This document shows, piece after piece, positions 29,207 through 38,607 of a stretch of 64,000 bases of DNA; the first letter of the stretch is position 1; every line of letters begins with the position of its first letter. The translations under genes were made by a program, and so were the position numbers. Source of the stretch: Haemophilus quentini (GTDB lineage: Bacteria > Pseudomonadota > Gammaproteobacteria > Enterobacterales > Pasteurellaceae); NCBI GenBank assembly GCA_001752465.1, contig MDJB01000056.1, forward strand, positions 34,330 to 98,329, given 5' to 3'. The notes beneath the pieces were generated by a model, which was not told where the DNA came from, did not search any database, and saw only the letters and a list, made by a program, of their open reading frames with translations.

Positions 29207-32200
29207 ATGGTGAATAAAACCGCTCAACTTAAACAAGCTCTAGAAAATCGTATTCTCATTTTAGACGGTGCGATGGGGACGATGATCCAAAAATATAAAC
29301 TCACCGAAGCAGATTTTCGCGGCGAGCGGTTTAAGGAAAGTGCGGTCGATTTACGCGGTAATAATGACTTACTGACATTGACTCAGCCACTGCTAATTTC
29401 CGCTATTCATGAGAAATATTTAGCAGCGGGTGCAGATATTATTGAAACCAATACTTTTAGTTCAACTACGATTGCTCAAGCGGATTACGACTTGCAATCT
29501 ATTGCTTATGAACTCAATTTTGTTGGCACAAAATTAGCTCGTTTGGCAGCAGATAAATATAGCACGCCAGAAAAACCTCGCTTTGTCGCGGGCGTTTTAG
29601 GTCCAACAAACCGTACAGCCTCCATTTCACCCGATGTAAATGATCCTGGTTTCCGTAATGTGACTTTTATGGAATTAGTGGATGCTTATGCCCAAGCAAC
29701 AAAAGGCTTAATCGAAGGTGGGGCGGATTTAATTATGATCGAAACCATTTTCGACACGCTTAACGCGAAAGCGGCCGTTTTCGCCATTGAAAGTGTATTC
29801 GAAGAATTAGGCGTGGAATTGCCAATCATGATTTCTGGCACCATTACCGATGCTTCAGGGCGTACCCTTTCTGGGCAAACTACTGAGGCTTTCTATAACT
29901 CCCTCCGTCATGCAAAACCACTCACTTTCGGTTTGAACTGCGCGTTAGGTCCAAAAGAATTACGCCAATATGTAGAACAGCTTTCAAAAATCAGTGAAAC
30001 CTATGTTTCTGTGCATCCGAATGCGGGCTTGCCAAATGCTTTTGGTGGTTATGATTTAGGGGCAGAAGAGATGGCCGCTCACTTAAAAGAGTGGGCAGAA
30101 AGTGGTTTTGTGAACATTATCGGCGGTTGTTGCGACACCACACCGGAACACATTAAAGCCTTTGCTGAAGCGGTAGAAAACATCCCACCACGCAAATTAC
30201 CGCAAATTAAAACCGCAATGCGTTTGTCAGGCTTGGAGCCACTCAATATTGATGATGAAAGCCTATTCGTGAACGTGGGCGAACGAAATAACGTGACGGG
30301 TTCCGCGAAATTTAAACGTTTAATCAAAGAAGACAAATTTGCAGAAGCTATTGAAATTGCCATCGACCAAGTAGAAAACGGCGCGCAAGTGATCGATGTG
30401 AACATGGACGAAGCCTTGCTCGACGGCAAAAAATGCATGACCCGTTTCCTCAACATTATGGCAACCGAACCCGATGCAGCCAAAGTGCCGGTGATGATCG
30501 ACTCCTCCAAATGGGAAGTGATTGAGGCAGGTTTGCAATCTGTACAAGGTAAACCAATCGTTAACTCTATTTCTTTAAAAGAGGGCGAGGAAAAATTTAT
30601 TCATCAGGCTAAATTGGTGCGTAAATACGGTTCGGTCGTTGTAGTAATGGCATTTGATGAAGTGGGGCAGGCTGATACCGAAGAGCGTAAAGTAGAAATT
30701 TGTACTCGTGCCTATAACATCTTAGTCAATCAAGTAGGCTTCCCGCCAGAAGACATTATTTTTGACCCGAATATTTTCGCCATTGGCACGGGGATTGAAG
30801 AACACAATAACTACGGCGTGGATTTCATCAACGCCACAGGTCGTATTAAACGCTCTTTACCGCATGCGAAAATTTCGGGCGGTGTGTCAAACGTGTCCTT
30901 CTCTTTCCGTGGAAATAACGTCATGCGTGAGGCTATTCACGCGGTATTCCTCTATCATGCCATCAAACAAGGCATGGATATGGGGATCGTGAATGCGGGG
31001 CAACTTGCCATTTATGACGATCTTGATCCTGAATTGCGTAATATAATCGAAGATGCCGTATTAAACCGTACACCAGATGGCACAGAACGTTTACTGGATA
31101 TTGCGGAAAAATATCGCAATCAAGGCAACGATGAAAGTGCGGTGGATTCTGTCGCCGAATGGCGTACGTGGCCGGTGGAAGAGCGCTTAAAACACGCCCT
31201 CGTGAAAGGCATTACCACGCACATCATCGAAGACACCGAAGAAGCTCGCCAAAAATTACCAACACCGTTAGAGGTCATCGAAGGCCCACTCATGGCAGGC
31301 ATGGATGTGGTGGGTGATTTGTTTGGCGACAGCAAAATGTTCCTCCCGCAAGTGGTGAAATCCGCACGCGTAATGAAACAATCCGTGGCATATTTAGAGC
31401 CGTTTATCAATGCCACCAAACAAAAAGGTTCTAGTAACGGTAAAGTGGTGATTGCCACCGTGAAAGGCGACGTGCATGATATCGGCAAAAATATTGTGAG
31501 CGTAGTGTTGCAATGTAATAACTTTGAAGTGATTGACTTGGGCGTAATGGTGCCTGCGGACAAGATCATTCAAACTGCCATTGATGAAAAGGCGGATATT
31601 ATTGGCTTGAGCGGTTTGATTACCCCGTCCCTTGATGAAATGGAATACTTCCTCGGTGAAATGACGCGTTTAGGTCTGAACTTGCCAGTGTTGATTGGCG
31701 GGGCAACTACATCGAAAGAGCATACCGCCATTAAACTGTACCCAAAATATAAACAACATGGCGTGTTCTATACCTCGAACGCCTCCCGTGCGGTAACGGT
31801 GTGTGCAACTTTAATGAACCCAGAAGGCCGTGCAGCATTGTGGGAAAAATTCAAGAAAGATTACGAGAAAATTCAGCAATCTTTCTCTAACCGTAAACCA
31901 CTGCGTAAACAGCTTAGCATTAAAGAAGCACGAGCAAACCGCTTTGATGGCTTTAGCGGCGAATGGGCGGATTATGTGCCACCAACGCCAAAACAAACGG
32001 GCATTGTGGAATTTAAAAACGTACCAATTGCCGAACTGCGTAAATTTATCGACTGGTCGCCATTCTTCCATATTTGGGGTTTAATGGGCGGCTATCCAGA
32101 TGCCTTTGATTATCCAGAAGGCGGTGAAGAAGCACGCAGAGTGTGGAACGATGCACAAGTGGTATTGGATGAATTAGAACAAAACCACAAACTCAACCCA

Positions 32201-32929
32201 AGCGGTATTTTAGGTATTTTCCCTGCGGAACGTGTGAGCGATGATGTGGTGCTTTTCGCTGATGAAGAACGCACACAACCTATTGGCACTGCTTATGGTT
32301 TACGCCAACAAACTGAACGCGGAAAAAACAGTAAAAGCCCATTTAACTTCTGCTTAAGCGACTTTATCGCCGATCGCGAAAGCGGTAAAAAAGACTGGTT
32401 CGGCATGTTCGCCGTGTGCGCCGGTATTGAAGAAATGGATTTAGTAGAAGGCTACAAAGCTGCAGGTGACGACTACAACGCCATCTTGCTACAAGCCGTA
32501 GGCGACCGCTTAGCGGAAGCCATGGCTGAATACCTGCACTTTGAGCTACGCACCCGCATTTGGGGTTACACGCAAGAAGAATTCGACAACCAAGGGTTAA
32601 TCAATGAAAACTACGTTGGCATTCGCCCTGCACTGGGCTATCCAAGCTGCCCGGAACACACGGAAAAAGCCTTGATTTGGGATTTATTAGAAGTAGAACA
32701 ACGCATCGGCATGAAACTCACCGAAAGCTACGCCATGTGGCCGGCAGCTTCCGTCTGCGGCTGGTACTTCACCCACCCAGCAAGTAACTATTTCACTTTA
32801 GGTCGCATTAATGAAGACCAGGCTCAAGATTATGCCAACCGTAAAGGTTGGGATGAGAGAGATGATGAAATGGTTGGGTGTGGCGATGAAGTAAAAACTC
32901 ATCAGAAATTGACCGTACTTGTAGGGTAG
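29207..32929 (+). CDS. metH: Cobalamin-dependent methionine synthase
   Basis: A 1240-residue four-module enzyme transferring methyl from methyltetrahydrofolate to homocysteine through cobalamin. Order: homocysteine domain (about 10-325; zinc cysteines in GLNCALG and GGCCDTTP), folate domain (about 355-620), cobalamin domain with DVHDIGKN carrying the axial histidine (about 750), and the SAM reactivation domain (about 900-1230; [12 protein letters not shown]). Intact. It requires imported or salvaged cobalamin, and the window also holds a BtuB-type uptake locus with a broken receptor. The 104-base upstream spacer shows no recognisable riboswitch. Confidence 0.96.
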   Translation: MVNKTAQLKQALENRILILDGAMGTMIQKYKLTEADFRGERFKESAVDLRGNNDLLTLTQPLLISAIHEKYLAAGADIIETNTFSSTTIAQADYDLQSIAYELNFVGTKLARLAADKYSTPEKPRFVAGVLGPTNRTASISPDVNDPGFRNVTFMELVDAYAQATKGLIEGGADLIMIETIFDTLNAKAAVFAIESVFEELGVELPIMISGTITDASGRTLSGQTTEAFYNSLRHAKPLTFGLNCALGPKELRQYVEQLSKISETYVSVHPNAGLPNAFGGYDLGAEEMAAHLKEWAESGFVNIIGGCCDTTPEHIKAFAEAVENIPPRKLPQIKTAMRLSGLEPLNIDDESLFVNVGERNNVTGSAKFKRLIKEDKFAEAIEIAIDQVENGAQVIDVNMDEALLDGKKCMTRFLNIMATEPDAAKVPVMIDSSKWEVIEAGLQSVQGKPIVNSISLKEGEEKFIHQAKLVRKYGSVVVVMAFDEVGQADTEERKVEICTRAYNILVNQVGFPPEDIIFDPNIFAIGTGIEEHNNYGVDFINATGRIKRSLPHAKISGGVSNVSFSFRGNNVMREAIHAVFLYHAIKQGMDMGIVNAGQLAIYDDLDPELRNIIEDAVLNRTPDGTERLLDIAEKYRNQGNDESAVDSVAEWRTWPVEERLKHALVKGITTHIIEDTEEARQKLPTPLEVIEGPLMAGMDVVGDLFGDSKMFLPQVVKSARVMKQSVAYLEPFINATKQKGSSNGKVVIATVKGDVHDIGKNIVSVVLQCNNFEVIDLGVMVPADKIIQTAIDEKADIIGLSGLITPSLDEMEYFLGEMTRLGLNLPVLIGGATTSKEHTAIKLYPKYKQHGVFYTSNASRAVTVCATLMNPEGRAALWEKFKKDYEKIQQSFSNRKPLRKQLSIKEARANRFDGFSGEWADYVPPTPKQTGIVEFKNVPIAELRKFIDWSPFFHIWGLMGGYPDAFDYPEGGEEARRVWNDAQVVLDELEQNHKLNPSGILGIFPAERVSDDVVLFADEERTQPIGTAYGLRQQTERGKNSKSPFNFCLSDFIADRESGKKDWFGMFAVCAGIEEMDLVEGYKAAGDDYNAILLQAVGDRLAEAMAEYLHFELRTRIWGYTQEEFDNQGLINENYVGIRPALGYPSCPEHTEKALIWDLLEVEQRIGMKLTESYAMWPAASVCGWYFTHPASNYFTLGRINEDQAQDYANRKGWDERDDEMVGCGDEVKTHQKLTVLVG

Positions 32930-32964
32930 GATTTATCCCACCTTTTATTAAATGGACGGCTAAT

Positions 32965-33573
32965 ATGAAAAAACTTCCTAATATATACCAGCATCTATTT
33001 CCTCTAAGTAACTTTCAAACTATAAAGGAATATTTTGAATATTTTATTTTTAGAAAGAATATTGCTGACTTAGATAAACCCTTGTTTAATTCTAGTAATA
33101 GAAAACTCTGGTTAGAGGATTATCCCACACTTGATTGTTTTCCAAAAACTTTAAGCTACATTGATGATCCAAATTCCTTTCCTTTATCAGAAGTAGCTAA
33201 GGAATTAGCCAATGTAGAATTGTATTTACCTAAAAATGAAATCCTGTTTCACTCAGGTAACTTACCGAATAAAGTTTCTTTAGCTATAGGACAGGAATTC
33301 CAATTAAAGGAAATCTTCTCTGCAACATTAGACCCCTATATTGCAAATGTCCACGATAGTGATGATGATATTTACTGGTATATACAAATCAAAAACGAGA
33401 ATATTAGATGTTTACCTATTCCAGATGAATATGGAGAGTATGAAGTTATTATCTTAGATTCTCCAATAGCAAAAATAGTTGATATAAAGACTGCTCAAAG
33501 AGATAAGATGTGGCTAGGAGATATATATTACAAACCAGAAAACAAAACTATCATTTATGTTAATTTATATTAA
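32965..33573 (+). CDS. Unknown protein; weak ADP-ribosyltransferase-like pattern
   Basis: A 202-residue AT-rich gene with no family I can name securely. The C-terminal half has the layout of an ADP-ribosyltransferase fold: LFHSG at 94-98 where these enzymes have an Arg or His strand, FSATLDPYIAN at 118-128 resembling the F-STS-x2-P-x2-A motif, and GEYEVIIL at 157-164 resembling the catalytic E-x-E strand (E158, E160). The N-terminal 90 residues are aromatic-rich. No signal peptide. It starts 35 bases after metH and precedes a membrane-protein gene by 19 bases, so they are one cassette. The enzyme assignment is my inference. Confidence 0.55.
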   Translation: MKKLPNIYQHLFPLSNFQTIKEYFEYFIFRKNIADLDKPLFNSSNRKLWLEDYPTLDCFPKTLSYIDDPNSFPLSEVAKELANVELYLPKNEILFHSGNLPNKVSLAIGQEFQLKEIFSATLDPYIANVHDSDDDIYWYIQIKNENIRCLPIPDEYGEYEVIILDSPIAKIVDIKTAQRDKMWLGDIYYKPENKTIIYVNLY

Positions 33574-33592
33574 TAAACATTAGGAGAAATTT

Positions 33593-34300
33593 ATGGGAAA
33601 TAACATTAAAGCCCAAATTGGCAAAACTAATATTTCTGGTGATGGAAATAATATTAAGCAAATTGGCTACGGAAATCAGAATAATAGTAATAACATTGTA
33701 TATAATCACTATCATCAAACCAATCAAAATTCATCATCAGATGGAAATGAGCTTATTCTATTTGGAATTTTTATAACTGGATTCATAATATTTATGAATT
33801 ATATTCTATTTAAGCATGCATATTATATATCAAATATAATTAAGTACATTCATGCAAGCCTAGCATTAATACCTATAGCTTTATATAACATTTATAAAAA
33901 AGAAGCATTGTCAAAAAACAATATTTTAAAATCATCACTTATATTAATTATAGGAGCGCTATCATTTATATGTGTAAAAGAATTATTCACGATGAATGAG
34001 TTTAAGGCATTAGCTAATCACGCATATAATAAAAACCTTTCAGAATATTGGAATATGCAAAGAGAGTGGAAGATAATATCTATTTATTTCCTTATTGGAA
34101 CAACATTGGTTACACTATTACTTAGTATAAATATATTTTTCACAATTGTATTCTTTAAATATTCATTAACATTAGAAAGAGTCATAAATCTAACAGGTAT
34201 AATCATCATTTTTTTACTAGCAATTCTTATTTTCTATTTTATTATTTTTGATAAAGCTATATTGCTTAATCTTATTAATAAAATACCATTAATAAAATAA
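33593..34300 (+). CDS. Unknown membrane protein with Asn/Gly-rich GDGN-type N-terminus
   Basis: A 235-residue protein. Residues 1-50 are hydrophilic and repeat short Gly-Asn words (GNNIKAQIG, GDGNNIKQIG, GYGNQNNSNN), a pattern seen ahead of domains in several bacterial conflict and phage-linked proteins. Then about five membrane helices follow (roughly 53-73, 81-99, 112-130, 160-188, 198-220). Strongly AT-rich. GGAG ribosome site precedes ATG 33593. With the upstream gene it forms an isolated two-gene cassette between metH and a truncated ATPase; membrane effector, immunity or anchor roles are all possible. Not recognised. Confidence 0.55.
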   Translation: MGNNIKAQIGKTNISGDGNNIKQIGYGNQNNSNNIVYNHYHQTNQNSSSDGNELILFGIFITGFIIFMNYILFKHAYYISNIIKYIHASLALIPIALYNIYKKEALSKNNILKSSLILIIGALSFICVKELFTMNEFKALANHAYNKNLSEYWNMQREWKIISIYFLIGTTLVTLLLSINIFFTIVFFKYSLTLERVINLTGIIIIFLLAILIFYFIIFDKAILLNLINKIPLIK

Positions 34301-34333
34301 TGTAAAACGACGATGCACATATCCAGCGGTCCT

Positions 34334-34660
34334 TGATAGCACAAGCGTCCTCGCTTGTGCCTATCAGCTAAAAGTGCAGTCAAAAAATCTAAAAGATTTT
34401 GAATATTAATTCTGCCGACGGTTATGTGTGAAATTCGCAATGTTTTATTAAACAGCACCAGCATGGACGCTGGCGCTATCTTTCCTTATTAGCACAATCT
34501 GTTGTGCCGAAATTCAATAAAAAAAGACTTGAAAAACTCACCGCACTTTAATCCCCCACGATGGCGCACGCTTCCCAGCGTGTGCCTAGTTTCACTAAAA
34601 AACACTTCAAAAACTCACCGCACTTTAATTTCTACGGCACGCGGTAGGAAATGCGCGCCG
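34334..34660. repeat. Cluster of five GC-rich hairpins with uptake signals
   Basis: This 412-base gap (34301-34712) holds no gene. It contains five imperfect palindromes: 34334-34366 (14-bp stem with one bulge, core CACAAGCG-TCCT-CGCTTGTG), 34454-34477, 34492-34507 (GCACAA-TCTG-TTGTGC), 34563-34586 (10-bp stem with a wobble) and 34635-34660. Between them are uptake signals, and a near-identical direct repeat of about 28 bases containing CTCACCGCACTTTAAT occurs at about 34526-34552 and 34601-34628. Stems differ in sequence, so this is not a CRISPR. Likely decayed REP-like elements. Confidence 0.6.
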
Positions 34661-34712
34661 AAATAAGCGTTAAATACAAAAAGTGCGGTGAAAATTTTCA
34701 GCGTTTTGGGAT

Positions 34713-35255
34713 TTATTTCAACAACCAATCCACCACATAAATCACCTCAATCCCATCAATCTCTGTTTGTTCGTAATATTTCCCCGTAATTAAGATCTTT
34801 TTGTAGTTATCCTTAATATGTAAGAGATTATCTGTTTCGTGGGTATTTTCAGGGGTTTTAAAGGCGACTTGCACATATAAAATTTCATCGGCTTTTCGGG
34901 CGATAAAATCAATTTCTTTGCTGTCGAGTTTACCGACATCTACACTATAACCTCGTCTTAGCAATTCAATAAACACGATATTTTCTAAGCGATTGGCATA
35001 ATTTGCACCTTTTTTGCCGATAGCGTGCCGTCTTAAACCGTTATCCACAATAAAATATTTCGCATTGGTTTTTAAATAGCCTTTTCCGCGAATATCGTAT
35101 TGTTTTGCTTTATAGAACAGAAACGCATTTTCTAACAAATCAAGATATTTGCTGATGGTGTGATTTGAAGTGGGGATACGTTCGGACGTGAGAGTGTTGC
35201 TAATTTTGCTCGGATTCACCAACTGACTGACATTATCCGCTAAAAAGAGAATCAC
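34713..35255 (-). pseudogene. C-terminal remnant of a DUF4143 ATP-binding protein
   Basis: About 180 residues matching the C-terminal half of AAA_14/DUF4143 proteins: helix-turn-helix-like SKISNTLTSERIPTSNHTISKYLDLLENAFLF, then the nuclease-like fold with NGLRRHAIG and SKEIDFIARK. The N-terminal P-loop ATPase is missing: the frame stays open upstream for about 30 codons to roughly 35344, where TAA closes it, with no Walker motif. I therefore call it a truncated gene; the listed GTG start is only formal. Full-length members number about 400 residues. Adjacent to the hairpin cluster, consistent with a degraded accessory region. Confidence 0.7.
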
Positions 35256-35491
35256 GCTTTTAAGAATAAGAAAGTAGATTTTCTCTTGAGAGGACGGTAT
35301 TTTTTCTTGAATAAGCTGTTGGAAGTCTTGAGTGTCAATTGGAAGTTAATTTCCATATTTTATTTTTTTGTGTACATTTGGAATTACATTTCCAGTTTTT
35401 ATTTCGGTTTTTTAGTCTCATTCCAATCCCTTGCACAATCCCCAATTTCCGCTATCATACGCGCTTTCTTATTTCTCGGAATTTTGTATTT

Positions 35492-35959
35492 ATGAATAAA
35501 TTAAAGATGGCGTTATTTGTGGGTGTTCTTGTGAGTTTATTTGCTTGTACCACAACACATCAGCCAAAGAAGACGGTTAAATCTCGATTTTTAAAGAATA
35601 ATATTAGCCAAGCTGAGTTAAATAATTCTGTTAATTACAAGCCATATCATTATCGTTGTAATAATAAAGAAACTGGGGAGATTTCTCATTTGACGACTTA
35701 TTTCCCTCTGTCGCGTGAAAGCCGTATGAAAGATAACTTCGGGTTTTATTTCCAGTTAGATAATGGCAAGGCGGTGCCTTTTGATCATTCATACACGCTG
35801 ACACTGAATGCGCGCGGTACAAAATTTGAAGTGGTTTATCGTTCGTATGATCCGATTCAAGGAAGTTATGTGGATTTAATCGCGCGATCTCAAAGTTCAA
35901 TTTACTACAAGAATCAACAAGGCAAGCAAATTCCTTGGTTGATTTGTAAGGGCGGTTGA
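35492..35959 (+). CDS. Putative lipoprotein, unknown function
   Basis: A 155-residue protein with signal MNKLKMALFVGVLVSLFACTT, lipobox LFAC (Cys19). The longer frame back to 35339 has no ribosome site and would overlap promoter sequence, so I use ATG 35492. The mature part is basic and beta-rich with a possible disulfide (YRCNNK and LICKGG). No family recognised. Monocistronic; convergent with the ABC transporter operon. Confidence 0.68.
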   Translation: MNKLKMALFVGVLVSLFACTTTHQPKKTVKSRFLKNNISQAELNNSVNYKPYHYRCNNKETGEISHLTTYFPLSRESRMKDNFGFYFQLDNGKAVPFDHSYTLTLNARGTKFEVVYRSYDPIQGSYVDLIARSQSSIYYKNQQGKQIPWLICKGG

Positions 35960-36006
35960 TTTTTCTCGAAAATAACTTTTACTTTCAGCAAAATGAGAAA
36001 TTGGAA

Positions 36007-36744
36007 TTAGGTTTCCAATTTCTCTATTCCATAAATCTCTCTTCTTTCTACATCAAATTTCACGCTTATATCAAAGGCTTTTGCAAGATTCTCTGAATTT
36101 AGCACCGCTTGTGTTTTGCCAGTTGCAATGATTTTGCCCTTGTCGAGCAAAATCACTTCATCATAGTATTTGTATGCAAGGGATAAATGATGGACCGCTA
36201 CAACGCAAGTATGCTGTGGCGTGAGTGATTTTAATTGTTCCATCATGTCTATTTGGTAATAGGGATCGAGTGGCGCAATTGGCTCATCGGCAAGCAATAG
36301 CGGCGCATTTTTGATACAACAACGAGCGAGTTGCACCCGTGCTTTTTCTCCGCCTGATAGTTTCTGAAAGGATTTATTAAGCAAATGTGCAATCGAAAAT
36401 TTTTGTGAAATCTCCGTGATTTTTGACCGCTCTTTTGCTGATGATAATGGCGAATTTAAGCCGAGAGCAATGACATCATAAACCGATAAATTCCAATGGA
36501 TATTGGTATCTTGCGCAAGATAAGCGAGTTGCTGGCTTTTTTCCGTTGTACTCATTTTGCTTAACGGGCTGTTTCCAAAATAAATTTCACCTTTTGTAAT
36601 AGGTAAAATTCCTGCAATCGTTTTGAGCAAAGTTGATTTGCCCGCACCGTTTGCGCCCATAATGCCGATAAGTTTTCCTTTAGGAAGCGTGCAGCTGATG
36701 TTATTTAAGCCATAAGGCTGAGAAAGATTTTCGATTCTAATCAT
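36007..36744 (-). CDS. ABC transporter ATP-binding protein (FecE/BtuD type)
   Basis: A 245-residue ATPase: Walker A GANGAGKST, Q-loop AYLAQDT, signature LSGGEKARVQLARC, Walker B LLLADEPIAPLD and switch histidine VVAVHHLSL. I start at ATG 36744, whose A is the last base of the permease stop (TAATG); the longer frame reads back through permease sequence. It energises uptake of a corrinoid, haem or siderophore with the permease and binding protein upstream. Confidence 0.88.
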   Translation of the reverse strand: MIRIENLSQPYGLNNISCTLPKGKLIGIMGANGAGKSTLLKTIAGILPITKGEIYFGNSPLSKMSTTEKSQQLAYLAQDTNIHWNLSVYDVIALGLNSPLSSAKERSKITEISQKFSIAHLLNKSFQKLSGGEKARVQLARCCIKNAPLLLADEPIAPLDPYYQIDMMEQLKSLTPQHTCVVAVHHLSLAYKYYDEVILLDKGKIIATGKTQAVLNSENLAKAFDISVKFDVERREIYGIEKLET

Positions 36745-37721
36745 TATCTTGCCAACTTGCGTTGCTCCGTAATTAAAATCCAAATTAAGCAAGGTGCGCC
36801 AATGATTGCGATGAGCGTGCCAATATAAATATGTGAGAAGATTGGAATATATTGCACGCAAAGATCCGCAATAAGTAGCAATAATGCGCCAAGTAATGCA
36901 CTGGTGATGTAAAGTTGCGAAGGGCGTTTTTTTAGCAATAGGCGCGCAAAGTGCGGTGCGATTAAGCCAATAAAACCGATAGTACCTGTTTGCGGAATCG
37001 TTGCACCAACTAATAATGCCACGCCAAAGGTCGTGACGAAAAAGCTACGTTTAGGATTCACGCCCATTGTGCTAGCGGTTTCTTCACCGAAAGTGAGCAA
37101 GTCAATATAGCAGCGTTCACGATATAAACAGAACAATCCCAATAATACGATTGGAAATGAAATGAGTAGCGTATCAAGTTTTGCCCACACAAGAGAACCT
37201 TGTAGCCAGCGGTAGAGTTCAGCTAACGCCCACGGGCTTTCAGCGTTCGAAAGTAGCAATGCAACGGCAGCAGAGAGCAACATATTGACGGCTAAACCAC
37301 TTAAAATCATTGCCGTTGTGCCATGATTTTTAGCGATTAAATAAACCAATAAAAAACTAGATAACGCTCCAGCTACACCGCCAATAAGCAACAGACTTAA
37401 GGGTACGGAAAAATAGTAAAGCAAAAAGACACTAGTAGTGGTTGCACCGGCACTACTTCCCAATAATCCGGGACTTGCCAGCGGATTTTGAAATATCCCC
37501 TGCATTGCATTACCCGCTAAAGCAAGGCTTGCGCCAGTTAAAATGGCTAATCCGATGCGCGGCAGGCGAATATCAAGCAATACGAGCGAGCGCATATCCG
37601 TGAGCACACCATCGGCATTTTTGAGATGAGCAAAATCGCCGAGCTGATGATAAATCGCAAAGCTGCTAATCAACAGCAACGCTAAGAAAAGTGCGGTATT
37701 TAATTTTAGTGTTTTGGTCAA
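36744..37721 (-). CDS. FecCD-family ABC transporter permease
   Basis: A 325-residue membrane protein with about ten helices, as in BtuC/FecCD. Family stretches include RLPRIGLAILTGASLALAGN, QGIFQNPLASPGLLGSSAGA and GFIGLIAPHFARLL, the last being the ATPase-coupling loop. Coupled by a one-base overlap to the ATPase gene and 27 bases after the binding-protein gene. Confidence 0.9.
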   Translation of the reverse strand: MTKTLKLNTALFLALLLISSFAIYHQLGDFAHLKNADGVLTDMRSLVLLDIRLPRIGLAILTGASLALAGNAMQGIFQNPLASPGLLGSSAGATTTSVFLLYYFSVPLSLLLIGGVAGALSSFLLVYLIAKNHGTTAMILSGLAVNMLLSAAVALLLSNAESPWALAELYRWLQGSLVWAKLDTLLISFPIVLLGLFCLYRERCYIDLLTFGEETASTMGVNPKRSFFVTTFGVALLVGATIPQTGTIGFIGLIAPHFARLLLKKRPSQLYITSALLGALLLLIADLCVQYIPIFSHIYIGTLIAIIGAPCLIWILITEQRKLAR

Positions 37722-37748
37722 TGATCAATTTCCTATGTAATCCAAATA

Positions 37749-38534
37749 TCATTTTAACTGTTGGTAAATCTTCTCTGCCCCTTGCCACACACCGTGATCA
37801 AAGCAATAAGTATATTTCATTGGAATACGAAAGTGCGGTCGATTTTTAAAAAGATTTTCTAAAAGCGGATGTTTAAGCAATTCCGCTTGCTCGTTATAAC
37901 TTTGTTGGTCGCTGATTTCAATCAACACGTTGGGTTCAGCTCGTAACACTTTTTCAAGAGAAAAATTTTGTGCCGTAAGTGGTGTTTCTAGCGGGGTTAA
38001 GCCTAGCAAGTTAAGTAAAGTGGGATACTGTGGCGTATAAGTTTCTACAATGCCTGTATCTGAAAGGATCAATGTGTCGGTGAGTGATAGATTGAGGCGA
38101 GAATCTTGTAATTTAAGTTTTTTAACCAAAGATTCCGCATGCGTTTCGTTACCCGTGAGTTTGCCCAAGTGCAATATTAGCGCAAATAATTCTTCTGCCG
38201 TTTGTGGCGTGTCATTAATTGGTTCAATTTTTGCCCCTAGTTTTTTTAAATCTACTACAAGTTGTGGATAAAAGGTTTCATTGATCAGAAACGTTTTATC
38301 GAGATAGGGCAATAATGCGGTGAGCTTGGGCTCAAGTGTTGGCTTATCCACATTGAGTTTATCCAACATCATCAAGGGATTTTTAGAATAAGGAGACTGT
38401 GCTGCAATTTGCTCAGGGCGTGCAATTTCCGACAAAAGACGATCGCTACAAAGTGTAAGCGAAACGAATTGCTCCGACGCATACGAAGTCAAGGGCAAGA
38501 AAAGTGCGGTTAAAATTAAACGAGTTTTTTGCAT
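37749..38534 (-). CDS. Periplasmic binding protein (FecB/BtuF type) for cobalamin or siderophore uptake
   Basis: A 261-residue cluster A-II binding protein: signal peptide MQKTRLILTALFLPLTSYAS, then VSLTLCSDRLLSEIARPEQIAA, the opening seen in the FecB-like group often found with BtuB-type receptors. A long linking helix runs around residues 110-150. Together with the BtuB-like receptor remnant upstream, cobalamin is the favoured substrate; a siderophore cannot be excluded. Transcription from the receptor gene must pass a terminator (38573-38589). Confidence 0.82.
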   Translation of the reverse strand: MQKTRLILTALFLPLTSYASEQFVSLTLCSDRLLSEIARPEQIAAQSPYSKNPLMMLDKLNVDKPTLEPKLTALLPYLDKTFLINETFYPQLVVDLKKLGAKIEPINDTPQTAEELFALILHLGKLTGNETHAESLVKKLKLQDSRLNLSLTDTLILSDTGIVETYTPQYPTLLNLLGLTPLETPLTAQNFSLEKVLRAEPNVLIEISDQQSYNEQAELLKHPLLENLFKNRPHFRIPMKYTYCFDHGVWQGAEKIYQQLK

Positions 38535-38572
38535 ATAGATAATGATACGCTACGCCATCAAGAATGTAAAAA

Positions 38573-38589
38573 GGCGTGCTAAGCACGCC
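38573..38589 (-). terminator. Terminator/attenuator between TonB receptor and ABC transporter genes
   Basis: GGCGTGC-TAA-GCACGCC; read on the minus strand the stem is followed by TTTTT, so it stops or attenuates transcripts leaving the receptor gene. Confidence 0.75.
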
Positions 38590-38607
38590 CTTATTAGTGG
38601 GTAATAA

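Noticed and set aside
34334..34660. Possible CRISPR array
   Set aside because: Hairpins differ in sequence and spacing, and no repeat of constant sequence or cas genes is present.
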